This document shows, one piece after another, positions 1 to 10,235 of a DNA stretch of 64,000 nucleotides (its first letter is position 1; each line of letters opens with the position of its first letter). The stretch spans positions 58,052,369-58,116,368 of the forward strand of contig NC_081554.1 of NCBI RefSeq assembly GCF_963082655.1, read 5' to 3'. This DNA is from Stomoxys calcitrans. Lineage: Eukaryota; Arthropoda; Insecta; Diptera; Muscidae. A program made the translations under genes and the position numbers. Under the pieces are notes generated by a model that saw only the letters and a list, made by a program, of their open reading frames with translations, was not told the DNA's origin and did not search any database.

Positions 1-1047
1 ATGGGAGAAGCCGTTGTACAAAATTTGTGGCAAATCGGATGAGAATTGCGCTCTCTAGAGGCTCAAGAAGTCAAGACCCAAGATCGTTTTATATGGCAGC
101 TATTTCAGGTAATCGGTTTATATGGCAGCTATATCGGGTTATGGACCGATTTGGACCATACTTAGCACAGTTGTTGGAAGTGATATCAAAACACTATGTG
201 CAAAATTTTAGTTAAATCGGACGAGAATTGCGCCCTCTAGAGGCTCAAGAAGTCAAGACCCAAGATCGGTTTATATGACAGCTATATCGGGTTATGGCCC
301 GATTTGGATCATACATCGCACAGTTGTTGGAAGTGATATCAAAACACTATGTGCAAAATTTCAGTTAAATCGGATGAGAATTGCGCCCTCTAGAGGCTCA
401 AGAAGTCAAGACTCAAGATCGTTTAATATGGCAGCTATATCAGGTTATGGACCGATTTGGATCATACTTCGCACAGTTGTTGGAAGTGATATCAAAACAC
501 TATGTGCAAAATTTCAGTCAAATCGGATGAGAATTGCGCCCTCTACAGGCTCAAGAAGTCAAGACCCAAGATCGGTTTATATGGCAGCTATATCGGATTA
601 TGGACCGATTTGGATCATACTTCGCACAGTTATTGGAAGTGATACCAAAACACCACGTGCAAAATTTCAGTCAAATCGAACGAGAGTTGCGCCCTCTAGA
701 GGCTCAGGAAGTCAAGACCCCAAATCGGTTTATATGGCAGCTATATCAAAACATTGACCAATTTGGCCCATTTACAATCCCATCTGACCTACACTAAAAA
801 GAAGTATTTGCGCAAAATTTGAAGTGGTTAGCTTTACTCCTTCAAAAGTTAGCGTGCTTTCGACAGACAAACGGACGGACGGACGAACGGACGGACGGAC
901 AGACGGACGGACAGGGCTAGTTCGACTTAAAATGTCACGACGATCAAGAATTTATATACTTTATGGGGTCTTAGATGCATATTTCGAGGTGTTACAAACA
1001 GAATGACGAAATAAGTATACCCCCATCCTATGGTGGAGGGTATAAAA
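1..1047 (-). mobile_element. DINE-1-like (HINE-type) element, 3' end outside window
   Basis: This is a non-coding element made of about five diverged units of roughly 150-160 bp. Each unit carries the words 'cggtttatatggcagctat', 'accgatttggacc' and 'gcgccctctagaggctcaa'. A GGAC/GACA-rich stretch (868-914) and the motif 'actttatggggtct' follow, and the right edge is ATGGTGGAGGGTATA. Read on the minus strand it begins TATACCCTCCACCAT, then has the 'ccataaagtatataaattc' block and a GTCC/GTCT tract. That is the order seen in the 5' module of Drosophila DINE-1/INE-1, a Helentron-type non-autonomous element (family knowledge). The other end is cut by the window edge. Short open frames inside it are not genes. 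Confidence 0.75.
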
Positions 1048-1050
1048 ATT

Positions 1051-1140
1051 GTTCAGCGGTGCGTATTCCCTCCTAATGCTCGCGACATTTGTTAGGTACT
1101 ATGCCATGTAAAAACTTCTCCCCAAAGAGGTGTGGCACGA
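1051..1140 (+). mobile_element. SINE fragment (body only)
   Basis: The stretch matches the internal part of the tRNA-derived SINE seen complete at 1358-1702: 'ttcagcggtg', 'cctcctaatgct', 'gcgacatttg', 'gtactatgccatgtaaaaac' and 'ttctccccaaagaggtgt'. The tRNA-like head and the 3' tail are absent. It sits directly against the 5' terminus of the preceding DINE-1-like element. Confidence 0.7.
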
Positions 1141-1159
1141 GCGTAAAAATTTGAGACGC

Positions 1160-1266
1160 TCTAGCCATGTCCATCCGTCTGTCTGTTGAAATCACGATAC
1201 AGGCTTCCAAAATTAAGGTATTTAGCTGAAACTTTGCAAATATTCTTAATTTGTCCATAGGCAGGT
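1160..1266 (+). mobile_element. DINE-1-like 5'-module fragment
   Basis: It contains 'ctagccatgtccatccgtct', 'gttgaaatcacgatacag', 'gagctgaaactttgca'-like words and 'tttgtccataggcaggtt'. This matches the post-terminal part of the second DINE-1-like subfamily, seen complete at 41223-42834. Both ends are missing. Bases 1267-1357 show nothing recognisable. Confidence 0.55.
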
Positions 1267-1357
1267 TCTATTTGAAGCCTAATGGTTTCCGAATTCTTGA
1301 GGCCGATCATGCAAGCTGGCAACTATGACTAGTAGTTGTCAATTAAACTACTCGGGG

Positions 1358-1702
1358 AACACCTTAGCGCAGAGGTTAGCATGCCCGCCTATGACGCTGA
1401 ACGCCTGGGTTCGAATCCTGGCGAAATCAAAAGAAAAAATTCTCCAGCGATGGCTTTCCCCTCCTAATGCTGGCGGCATTTGGGAGGTACTATGCCATGT
1501 AAAAACTTCTCTCCAAAAGATGTCGCACTGCGGCACGCCGTTCGGACTCGACTTCTCTCCAAAAAGCGACATGCCGTTTGGACTTGGCTGTAGAAAGGAG
1601 GCCCCTTTCATTGAGCTTAAACTTGAATAGGACTGCACTCATTGATATGTGAGATGTTTGGCCTGTTCGTAAGTGGAATGGTCTTAGGCAATATTTTCAT
1701 TT
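1358..1702 (+). mobile_element. tRNA-derived SINE, near full length
   Basis: The head is tRNA-like. An A-box-like stretch (tagcgcagaggttagcatg) is followed by 'cgcctatgacgctgaacgcc' and a perfect B box GGTTCGAATCC (1408-1418), the internal RNA polymerase III promoter layout. A conserved non-tRNA body follows ('cctcctaatgctggcg', 'gtactatgccatgtaaaaac', 'gcactgcggcacgccgttcg', 'aaggaggcccctt', 'attgagcttaaacttgaa'), then a tail with 'tgatatgtgaga'. About 45 bases of the body (near 1545-1590) look like an internal near-duplication of the 'ttctctccaaa...cgttcggactcg' segment. At least a dozen other copies occur in the window. It is not a functional tRNA gene, because the head runs on into the SINE body. 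Confidence 0.8.
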
Positions 1703-1887
1703 GAAGCTACTCCGATACAATGGAGGCAAGCTGGTTTGTTCAGATCTTAACATTCTTGGTTTTAATTTTTATTGCATTTAAATATATAAAAATTTCACTT
1801 ACAATAAAAACGGTCTGGAAACTTACCTGCAAAAGATTAAAAGAGAAACATTATTAAAAAAATTTAATAAAATTAAGTTAAAATCTA
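1703..1887. other. no recognisable feature
   Basis: AT-rich sequence between the SINE and the MITE. No coding signal, tandem repeat or known element is visible. Confidence 0.5.
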
Positions 1888-2083
1888 TTGGGTTGCCCAA
1901 AAAGTAATTGCGGATTTTTCATATAGTTGGCGTTGACAAATTTTTTCACAGCTTGTGACTCTGTAATTGCATTCTTTCTTCTGTCAGTTATCAGCTGTTA
2001 CTTTTAGCTTGCTTTAGAAAAAAAGTGTAAAAATACATTTACTTTCTTTTAAAAAATCCGCAATTACTTTTTGGGCAACCCAA
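1888..2083 (+). mobile_element. mariner-type MITE, internally deleted copy
   Basis: The ends are inverted repeats: TTGGGTTGCCCAAAAAGTAA with 'ttgcggattttt' at the left and the reverse complement at the right. TA lies on both sides (1886-1887 and 2084-2085), the target duplication typical of Tc1/mariner. Its 196 bp lack about 40 bp near the right end that the 237-bp copies at 20636, 33822, 35834 and 39760 retain. It has no coding capacity. Confidence 0.9.
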
Positions 2084-2228
2084 TATTTTTAACTTTATTG
2101 CTAAGATAGAAAAGAGAATACTTCGGAATATTTAGCCTCCCCGAGGGAAGGCCCGCTAACAGAATAAAATTAATATACTTCAATGCGGCAATAAGATGGT
2201 ACTAAGCATCACCAGATTTCAATAACGA
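2084..2228. other. no recognisable feature
   Basis: AT-rich spacer between the MITE and the first ~57-bp repeat units. Nothing recognisable. Confidence 0.4.
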
Positions 2229-2358
2229 GCCTTTTTACATGGTGACGTACCCCTTAGCACCCTAAAATCGATACTTCTCTTGTCTTTTTATGTGGCGAAG
2301 TACTCGTTAGCATCCTAAGATTGATTTCCTCGTGTCTTATTATGTGGTGACGTATCTG
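2229..2358 (+). repeat. ~57-bp tandem array, detached left part
   Basis: About three diverged units resemble the array at 3462-4690. The cores are 'acatggtgacgtacccctta', 'tgtggcgaagtactcgtta' and 'tgtggtgacgtatctgtgag', spaced about 55 bp. They look like the left end of one array later split by the block at 2359-3461 (inference). Confidence 0.6.
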
Positions 2359-3461
2359 TGAGGCAAGGATAAATGCACTTTATAGGGCGCACTCCCGATT
2401 TTTTCATTTTTCGGATCCGCCCCCCTAATTTTGACCCCAGGAAAACGAATCTAAAATCTGTTTTTGGTACAAAGGCCTCTGGACCCCTCCACGGGCAAAA
2501 AGATCCTCTTCGTGGATGTGCTCCAAGCTCGGCAATATGCGTATCATATGAAAGGCATTAGCGAGTAGATTACGAATATGCAAAAACCAAAAATGGAACC
2601 CGCGAAGGACTTTTACGATCTTGAGAAATGTTATAATGGTCTGGAAAATATTATAATTTCCCAAATGTAACTTTTTTAAAGAGCTATCCAAACGAAAAAA
2701 TTTTCAATAAAATTGCGCAATTTTTTATAAAATGATTTAATTCTTGGCTATGTATGGTAATTTGATGGATAAATGGAAAAAGGCGCTCAGTCAAAAAAAT
2801 TGTTAAAAAACTCGCTATTTCTTGTTAAAAAAAATATTTTTCTTTGTAGATCTTTTAGAGCCTAATAATTTTTTGATATATCTACTCCTTTGCACCCATA
2901 TTGCCAGCGGTTAAGGGGGTTTAAAATTCTCAAGACCTTGAAGGCCTTTCGGGTCCGGGTATTTGTAGAATCGCGCGATTTTCTTTGGAAAACATGCGTC
3001 GCATGCAAAAAAGGGGGTCATCAGGGGTCGCATGCGAAAAATTTGTCAAAAAAATTCCCCTTGTTTTTTTGAAATTAGTTTTTTCTTTGGTGATCTTTTA
3101 GAGCCTTAAATTTGTTTTTGCACATCTACTAAATCTACTCTTTCGTACATTTTATTTGATACCCATATTGCCTAGGGTTAAATTCTCAAAACCCCGTAGA
3201 CTCTTCCCGGGTCCAATTTTTAGAAAAAAATATAAATATTCGTAACCTACTCACAAATACCTTTCATTTAATACCCATATTGGATAGGTGTGAGCACTTC
3301 CCCTCAAAAGGTGATTTTTGAACACCTGGGGGGGAGGGGTCCAGGGGTATTTGCCCCAAAAACTGACTTCAGATACGCGTTTTTGGGGTCACACCACATC
3401 TGCATACCAAATTTCGGCGAAATCGGACGTGTGTCCTTTAAAGTGCAGTTTTGCTCCTCTT
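2359..3461. mobile_element. non-coding block splitting the 57-bp array, partly Helitron-like family
   Basis: The block contains words shared with the 16.8-18.5 and 20.5-24.6 kb family: 'tttcatttaatacccatattg' type motifs at 3258-3284, 'tagattacgaatatg' at 2566, and GGGG-rich 'ctgggggggaggggtcc' at 3326. The rest (2640-3120) is AT-rich with no clear match. No termini could be fixed. It is probably a composite of old insertions, and no gene is supported. Confidence 0.4.
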
Positions 3462-4690
3462 GTGTCTTCTTACGTGGTGACGTACCCGTGAGAGACATAT
3501 CATTTAGTGTCCCCCGTGTCTTCAAGTCTTCTTACGTGGCGACGTATCCCTAAACCATGTTACATCGAATCTCCCCAAGTCTTCGAGTCTTCCTACATGG
3601 TGGCGTTCCCCAAAAGAACCCTAACATCGATTCTTCTGGAATCTTCTTAAGTGGTACCGTAACCGTGCGCGATATAACATTAATTTTTCAAGTGTATTCG
3701 AGCCTTCTTACTTGGTGATGAATCCGTAAGCCACATAACAACGAATCCCCCGAGTCTTCGAGTTTTCTTACTTTGTGGCGTACCTGTAAGCCCCCAAGCA
3801 TCTATTCTCCTAGCGTCTTCTTACGTGTTGACGTAGCCGTAAGTACTTTTACATCGATTCTTCTCGAGTCATCTTATGTGGTGGCATACCGGTGAGCAAC
3901 ATATCATTGATTCCCCCGATTCTTCGAGCCTTATTACGTGGTGATGTACCCATAAGCAACATAACATCGAATGTTTCCAATTTTTTTTACGCAGTGACAT
4001 ACCAGGAAGCATCATCACGTCGGTTCTGTTCGTGTCTTCTCTCTTAGTGACGAAACCATTGGCTACATAACATCGATTCTCCATGTGTCCACGAGTCTTC
4101 CTACGTGGTGATGTACCCGTAGGCAACGTATTCCGGTTATATTTGGAGTCTTCCTACGTGGTGGCGTACCTGTGGGCAATGTAGTCCGCACATTTTTCGA
4201 GTTTTCTTACGTGGTGATGTACTCATAAGCAACATATCAACGAATCTATCCAAGTCCCCGTACGCAGTACCGTACCCGCAAGCATCATCACATCGGTTCA
4301 TCTCGTGTCTTCTGACGTGGTGACATACCCTTAAGCAATATGACATCGATTCTGCCCGTGTCTTCGGTCTTCCTACGTGGCGGAATACCCGTAGCCAACA
4401 TAGTCCGGTTGTCTTTTCGAGTCATCTTGCGTGGCGGAATACCCGTAAGGCACATAACATCGAATCTATCTAAGTCTCCGTACACATCATCACATCGGTT
4501 CTTCTCGCAACATAACATAGAATCCATTCAAGTCTTCTTACGCAGTGTTGTACTCGTACGAATCCTCGAATGGGTTCTTCTCGTTTCTTCTTACATGGTG
4601 ACGTACCCGTTAGCAACATAACATCGATTCTTTCGTGTCTTCAAGACTTCCTACGTGGTGACGTTCCCGTAGGCAATGTAGTCCGGTTAT
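3462..4690 (+). repeat. ~57-bp imperfect tandem array with dyad-symmetric core
   Basis: About twenty units, spaced 47-62 bp, each have 'gtcttc' followed by a core close to CTTACGTGGTGACGTACC and then CGTAAG. CTTACG and CGTAAG are reverse complements, and GGT/ACC pair inside them, so each core is an imperfect dyad. Good units lie near 3467, 4098, 4149, 4587 and 4647. Linkers carry 'caacataacatcgattct'. Divergence is high and indels break any reading frame, so the open frames here are not genes. Confidence 0.75.
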
Positions 4691-4795
4691 TTAACCGACG
4701 TTGTAGCCTAAACTCAATTCTCCCGGTGCAGCACGAGCATAAATTGGATTCTTCCGGTACCGATGCCGTTCTACCCCTTTTTGGAGGCTACCAAA

Positions 4796-5116
4796 GGGCA
4801 GTGGTAAGCATCTCCGCCTATGACGCTGAACACCAGGGTTGGAATCCTGACGAGAGCATTAGAAAACATTTTCCGCCGGTGTTTATCTCTTCCTAAGGCT
4901 GGTGACATTTGTGAGGTGCTGTATCGTTTAGTATGGCAGCCATGTAAAAACTTCTCTCAAAAGAAGTGTAGCTCTGTGGCACGCTGTTCGGACTCGGACA
5001 TAAAAAGGAGGTCCCTTATCATTGAACCTTAACTTGAATCGGACAGCACTCATTGATGTGTGAGAAGTTTACGCCTCTTCCTTAATGGAATGTTCACGGG
5101 CCAATTTGCATTTTCA
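4796..5116 (+). mobile_element. tRNA-derived SINE, diverged
   Basis: The head is 'aagcatctccgcctatgacgctgaac' with a degraded B box (GGTTGGAATCC, 4838-4848). The body ('gctggtgacatttgtgaggt', 'ccatgtaaaaacttctctc', 'ggcacgctgttcggactcgg', 'aaggaggtcccttatcattg') and tail ('gcactcattgatgtgtgaga', 'aatggaatgttcacgggc') follow in the family order. A ~14-bp insertion ('gtttagtatggcag', near 4926) interrupts the body. Confidence 0.75.
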
Positions 5117-5810
5117 CTAGCCCTCCTAAGTGGTTCACGCATTCTTACGAGACAACTTGCCAGTAAGCAACTTTCTAATCGAACATATCGTTCTCGGAAC
5201 ACTAGACTAGACCCTTAGACTTAGCTTGAACACTGACATGAACCTTTTCCCGTTACTGAAGGACGAAGGACGCTTATGGTCACGTCAACATAGCCGCAAG
5301 CCGCTCCAACCACACGAAATGTTGTCTCGCCTGCCAGAGATCTATTTCTTGAATCTCGCAGGAAAGAGTGTCTTTTCAGGCCGCGTCTGCACTGCTGCAC
5401 TTGAAGAATTCGTAAAGGCAACTTTTTACCCATTTTTCGTTCCTTGCATCTACCTATTTTCAACAGAGTATTACACTGAATACGACATAACGTCTTTCTC
5501 TACTATGGCCACTGTAAATATAATTTTTCTCCGAAGAACCCTACCCGCTCGAGTTATACCATCATAGCATACGAGGGGAAACCTTTCTATAAAGTTTGCA
5601 GATCAATATTTTGAGGTATTATAAATGGAGTGGCTAGTTCAGTATCCCATGGCAGGGGGTTCAAAAAATGATTTGTTGTTGAAAGATTTTGAATCGTCTG
5701 GAGAGGTAGCAGGCGTTGGCGTGACGATGAAGGAAACGTAAATCCGCCCAGGCTTTTGGTTTTTACCCAGGTGGCACCAGGAAGTTCTTTAACGGTATGT
5801 TAGCCTTTAT
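5117..5810. other. no recognisable gene
   Basis: This stretch has short open frames on both strands (plus 5226-5567, minus 5221-5463) but no recognisable domain, splice-supported exon or repeat match. It may be old mobile DNA. Nothing firmer can be said from the sequence. Confidence 0.3.
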
Positions 5811-6133
5811 GTGAAGAATTCATCAGAAAGAGATGAGGCAAGTTAAGGAGTCACAACTGGCCTAATTTTTGCCTACGCGAATGTCTAGACTAATAGCTTG
5901 TCATCAACTTCTGCTTACCTAACCTAAGTAGGTGTAGCAGTAACCCTGCTGAAGAACAACAAGGCAGTTCTAGTGAAGAATTCATCAGAAAGAGATGAGC
6001 GAAGTTCAGGAGTCACAACGGGCCTTATTGTGGCCTACGCGGATGTCTAGACTAAAGGCTTGTCATCAACTTTCGCTAAACTAACCTAAGTAGGCGTAGC
6101 TGTAACCCTGCTGAAGAACAACAAGGCAGCAGG
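5811..6133 (+). repeat. 162-bp direct tandem duplication
   Basis: Copy 1 starts at 5811 (gtgaagaattcatcagaaag) and copy 2 at 5973 with the same words. Both run through 'gatgtctagactaa', 'cttgtcatcaactt', 'aacctaagtagg' and end with 'ctgctgaagaacaacaaggc'. The copies differ by scattered substitutions. The end of each encodes the start of an RT-like stretch (LLKNNKA), so part of a decayed retrotransposon was duplicated. Confidence 0.7.
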
Positions 6134-6235
6134 AACCAATGGTGAGGTAGCAGAAATTGGCTGAATTATTTAAAATCGTAGACGACTCACTGATTAGGGA
6201 GGAACGCATACCCGATGATTGGAAACTCAGCACAG
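6085..6235 (+). pseudogene. non-LTR reverse transcriptase fragment (N-terminal RT region)
   Basis: Translation gives LLKNNKAAGTNG and, after a frame change, AELFKIVDDSLIREERIPDDW (6160-6222). These match the 'LKNnKAaGtDG...AEL(F/L)' motif and the following helix found near the start of many non-LTR RT domains, most like RTE-type elements. Frameshifts break the frame, so it is a dead fragment, probably of the same element as 6490-6618. Confidence 0.6.
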
Positions 6236-6489
6236 GAATGTCCCGCACATAAGAATGGAAATGAGACAGTATGTGATGTGACAGCTACAGAGATTTAGGT
6301 GTCCTTCCCATAGCATGGAAGTCATCTTCGATTTTGAATAACCCAGCTGCTCAGGGGATGCTTTTGTGCATACTGTGTGAGTGATGTTTTGCCCCTGTTC
6401 CTCAATGGAATGTTCATGGGCAAATTTGCATTCGTGTGAGTGATGTGAATAGGTGTGATATAAGCATGGCAAATATTTCACAAAAGAAC
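6236..6489 (+). mobile_element. region with SINE tail fragment
   Basis: The stretch 6376-6435 ('gtgagtgatgttttgcccct', 'gttcctcaatggaatgttca', 'tgggcaaatttgca') is the 3' tail of the window's SINE family. The rest of this interval has no clear match and seems to be debris between the two RT fragments. Confidence 0.5.
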
Positions 6490-6618
6490 ACATGCTGCTT
6501 GCTTACGCCCACGATATTCATATTATGGGACACTCAAAGGAAGCAGAAGCAGCAGCCTTTGGAAAGATGGCAGTAGAATCAGTTAAATTGGGTGTGGCGG
6601 TAAATGAAAAAAAAGAAA
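6490..6618 (+). pseudogene. RT catalytic-motif fragment, YAHD instead of YADD
   Basis: The open stretch reads LLAYAHDIHIMGHSKEAEAA then LGVAVNEKK. It matches the RT active-site box ('YADDIDIIG', then a helix, then 'GLAVNEgKTKYM') of RTE-like elements. The second catalytic aspartate position is histidine, so the box could not be active. The match breaks off within a poly-A/AAAG-rich stretch, and no downstream thumb region is seen. Confidence 0.6.
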
Positions 6619-6629
6619 GAAAGAGGATG

Positions 6630-6798
6630 GTACGTCTGTCCGTCCATCCGTTTTGCACAGATATTTCTTATTGATGGAGGTGATTGGGGATTTGCAAATT
6701 GACCATATCGGTTCAGATTTGGATATAACTCCCACGTAAAGTGGTCCTTCGTTTTGAATTCTAGATTTTTTCCGATTAGGATAAAATTTTGCAAGAAG
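6630..6798 (+). mobile_element. DINE-1-like fragment
   Basis: It has 'tacgtctgtccgtccatccg', 'ttgcacagatattt', 'gatttgcaaattgaccatat', 'cggttcagatttggatata' and 'actcccacgtaaa', a shortened 5' module plus the first half of a core unit. The complete element at 6801 follows immediately in the same orientation. Confidence 0.6.
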
Positions 6799-6800
6799 TT

Positions 6801-8294
6801 TTAACCCACCACCATAGGATGGGGTATACTAATCTTGTAATTCCGTTTGTAACACCTCGAAATATTCGTCTAAGACCCCATAAAGTATATAAATTCTGGA
6901 TCGTCTCATCGTTCTGAATCGATCCAGACATGTCCGCCCGTCCGTCCGTCTGACGAAATCACGGTAGTGGTCGAACGCATAAAGCTAGCCGCTTGAAATT
7001 TTGCCCAGATACTTAATATCGATGTAGATCATTTGGGATTGCAAATGGGTCATATCGGTTCAGATTTAGATATAGCTCCCATATAAACCGATCTCACGAT
7101 TTAACTTCTTGAGCCCTTACAAGACGCAATTTTTGTCCGATTTGGCTGAAATTTGGCATGTAGTGTTCCGTTATGTCTTTCAACAACTGTATTAACTACA
7201 ACCCGAATCGGTCTATAATCTGATATAGCTCCCATATAAACCGATCTCACGATTTGACTTCTTGAGCCCCTGGAAGCCGCAGGTTTTGTCCGATTTGGCT
7301 GAAATTTGGCATGTGAAGTTTTTGTATGACTTCCAATAACTGTGCCAAGTACGTTCCAAATCGGTCTATAACCTGATATAGCTCCCATATAAACCGATCG
7401 CCCGATTTGACATCTTGAGCCCTTACAAGCTGCAATTTTTGTCCGATTTGGCTGAAATTTGGCATGTAGTGTTCTATTGTGACTTTTAACAACTGTGTTA
7501 ACTATGGTCCAAATCGGTCTATAACCTAATATAGCTCCCATATAACCCGAACTCCCGATTTGACATCTTAAGCTCCTGGAAGCCACAGTTTTTGTCCGAT
7601 TTAGCTGAAATTTTGCATGTAGTGTTCTTTTATGACTTCCAACAACTGGGCCGACTATGGTCTAAATCGATCCATAACCTGATATAGCTCCCATATAAAC
7701 CGATCGCCCGATTTGACTTCTTGAGCCCTTACAAGCCGCAGTTTTTGTCCGATTTGGCTGAAATTTGGCATGTGATGTTCTTTATGACTTGCAACAACTG
7801 TGCTAAGTACAGTCCAAATCGATCTATAACCTGATATAGCTTCCATATAAACCAATCTCCCGATTTGATATATTGATCCCTTACACGCCTCAATTTTTGT
7901 CCGATTTGGTTGAAATTTGGCACATAGTATTCCATTATGACTTTCAACAACTGGACCAACTATGGTCTAAATCGGTCGATAACCTGATATAGCTCTCATA
8001 TAAACCGATCTTTCCGATTTGACATCATAAGCCCCTAGAAGACGTAATTTTTATCCGATTTGCCTGAAATTTTGCTCGTAGTGTTCTTTTATGACTTCAA
8101 ACTACTGTGCCTAGTACGGTTCAAATTGGTCTACAACCTGATATAGCTCCCATATAAACCGATCTCCCGATTCGATTTCTTGAGCCCCCTGGAAGCCGCA
8201 GTTTCAGCCGATTTGCTGAAACTTCGTACATAGTGTTCTGTATAGACTTCCAACAATCGGGTCAGTCAAACTTATTACGTTGTTACTTGTTTTT
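6801..8294 (+). mobile_element. DINE-1-like (HINE-type) element with tandem core
   Basis: The 5' end is 'acccaccaccataggatggg' followed by 'gtatactaat', 'gtttgtaacacctcgaaata', 'gaccccataaagtatat' and a GTCC/GTCT tract (6930-6950). About eight core units of 150-160 bp follow, each with 'gatatagctcccatataaac', 'cgatctcccgatttgac' and 'tccgatttggctgaaattt'. It ends 'acgttgttacttgttttt', a version of the family 3' end, but the palindrome AAGTTCGGCC/GGCCGAACTT is missing. Non-coding; open frames through the core (for example minus 7101-7586) are repeat artefacts. Confidence 0.75.
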
Positions 8295-9187
8295 CACTTA
8301 TATGACTTCACTTTGCTGTCCCATCTACTTTAAAGGATTATCTGCATCAAGTCTTAACTCATGAAAACCTTTAAAATCTTGCCTTCATCCAAGTGATATC
8401 AAACGAATGGCTTCCACTTGAATGAAATATGACCCATTTTCCATCAAGCAATTGCCAATGCTTGTTACGCTCGCGACTGCCCACATACCATTTTTATATC
8501 CAATTTATTTTTGCTTTCATTTTTTAATGGAAGGAACGTCCTGTACACTAGCGATTTGGGACGAAACTCCTGCCGCCACTAGCACCAGGACCAAAACTGT
8601 GGATTCGTTGGAGCTTAGCACAAAAAAGAAGTGAAAAAAAAGCTAAACCATGGTTTAAAATAAAAAAAACGGAAGAATGCTATGCGGGTGATAGCATAGC
8701 CATTTGGCAAATATCAGGCAAATATACAGACAGCCATAGTAGAACCTAATGGTCATAGAGCACCACCAGTGAATACAGCATTTGGTGGATGGCAGTATGG
8801 ATACTAAGATTGGTCATGGTTTTGTTGTGCTACCAACACCAACGACCAACGACCAACGTATAGTGAGTCAGAGTTTTTATAGACAAACAAACCAAATGCA
8901 ATACACCACCCTCCTACTTCCCTTTAGCGGGACAGAACGGGACATCAGCATCAGCCATCATTCTATTACAGAATTTAGCAAAATTTCAAAAACTCCCCAT
9001 GGTCGAGTGACCCAGTAGTGAAAAATGGCCAAAAGAGGAAAGGCAAGCGCCACAACTGAGTCAGTGAAGCATTGCCCTACCATCAATAACATCCTGTCTC
9101 AATCACAAATACACATGCACAACCAAAACACATACTCATATAAAGCATTTTGCCTTTTTAGCTGCTGGCGGTTTGAAAGTTTGTCTG
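8295..9187. other. apparently unique non-coding DNA
   Basis: No match to the window's repeat families was noticed. Short open frames (plus 8422-8634, 8782-9018) show no known domain and no codon bias. It could be intergenic or intronic. Confidence 0.35.
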
Positions 9188-9387
9188 NNNNNNNNNNNNN
9201 NNNNNNNNNNNNNNNNNNNNNNNNNNNNNNNNNNNNNNNNNNNNNNNNNNNNNNNNNNNNNNNNNNNNNNNNNNNNNNNNNNNNNNNNNNNNNNNNNNNN
9301 NNNNNNNNNNNNNNNNNNNNNNNNNNNNNNNNNNNNNNNNNNNNNNNNNNNNNNNNNNNNNNNNNNNNNNNNNNNNNNNNNNNNNNN
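9188..9387. other. assembly gap (200 N) with identical 17-bp flanks
   Basis: There are exactly 200 N. The 17 bases before the gap (9171-9187, gtttgaaagtttgtctg) are identical to the first 17 after it (9388-9404). This suggests the two contig ends overlap and that the gap has a default size rather than a measured one. Confidence 0.95.
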
Positions 9388-10235
9388 GTTTGAAAGTTTG
9401 TCTGGAGTTCTGACGTTTAGTCTAACTGGTGACTGTGTCAAAGCTAGTAAATGTGCATTGTACCTACACATAACGGAGAAAGAGCAAGTTACCACCATAG
9501 AGAGAGAGAGAGAGAGGGAAAGAGAGAGAGAGCCTGTGAGCAAAGAGCTAGAGATATATATGCTGTCAAAAACATAGTCATCGCCATCATCATCATCATC
9601 ATCACTGGGTAAGCACGATGATGATCAACCTCATCACTGTGCTGGCAACCCAATTTCATAGCTACAAGGAGGCGACTAACTGCTGCCGCAAGCGTCACAG
9701 ACATAAAATCACCGAACCCGGCTCCAAACCAAACCGGCGCGTCATATGGCGACAACAATGCCATTCTCAATGTGGCGCCGGCAAAACACAGGATACAGTA
9801 GAAGAAGAGGATGTAGAAGGAAATAACCAGGGCAAGTCAACCACAGAGGGAGAGGCGAGGGCTGATTGAGAAAGAGAGTAAGTGAGAGAGCACGCATACT
9901 CACACTGAGCTGCAACGACCCACATTTGAATGATAGACCGATGTGGTCGCCTTACAGCAGAGTTGCCATTATGAAATTTCTCCTACCACATTTTTTTTTT
10001 TGGATAGAAATTAAAAACGTGAAGGATCGTTAATTTTTTCGCATAGAAACAGCATTGGCACAACCAACTGTTGTGCGATGACCGTGCAAAAAAGAAAGAG
10101 CTTCGTCAATATCCTGTCATGGCATCTCATTATTAGAAAATTTGGAAAAAGTTGAAAATACACTTTTTACACGAATAAAAGAAAAACAGGAGGAATGGTT
10201 AACCCGAGCGGGGGGTAAAGAACGCCCATCCCCAC
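9388..10235. other. apparently unique non-coding DNA with short microsatellites
   Basis: It includes a GA-rich run (9500-9532) and a CAT run (9584-9604). The open frame 9618-9869 is charged and low-complexity at its C-terminal end and matches nothing known. No gene is supported. Confidence 0.35.

Noticed and set aside
1370..1430. tRNA genes at the SINE heads
   Set aside because: A and B boxes are present, but the sequence does not close an acceptor stem and runs into a conserved SINE body. The same head plus body recurs many times.
5226..5567. Overlapping open frames on both strands as a possible gene pair
   Set aside because: No homologous domain, splice signal or codon bias; length is within chance for this composition.
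7101..7586. 161-codon frame and similar frames in DINE-1-like cores (44848-45345, 49600-50160, 275-757)
   Set aside because: They follow the 150-160-bp core period and shift with the repeat. No domain or codon bias is seen, and the element family is non-coding.
9025..9577. Open frames crossing the N run
   Set aside because: Translated as X through 200 N; no evidence for coding on either side.
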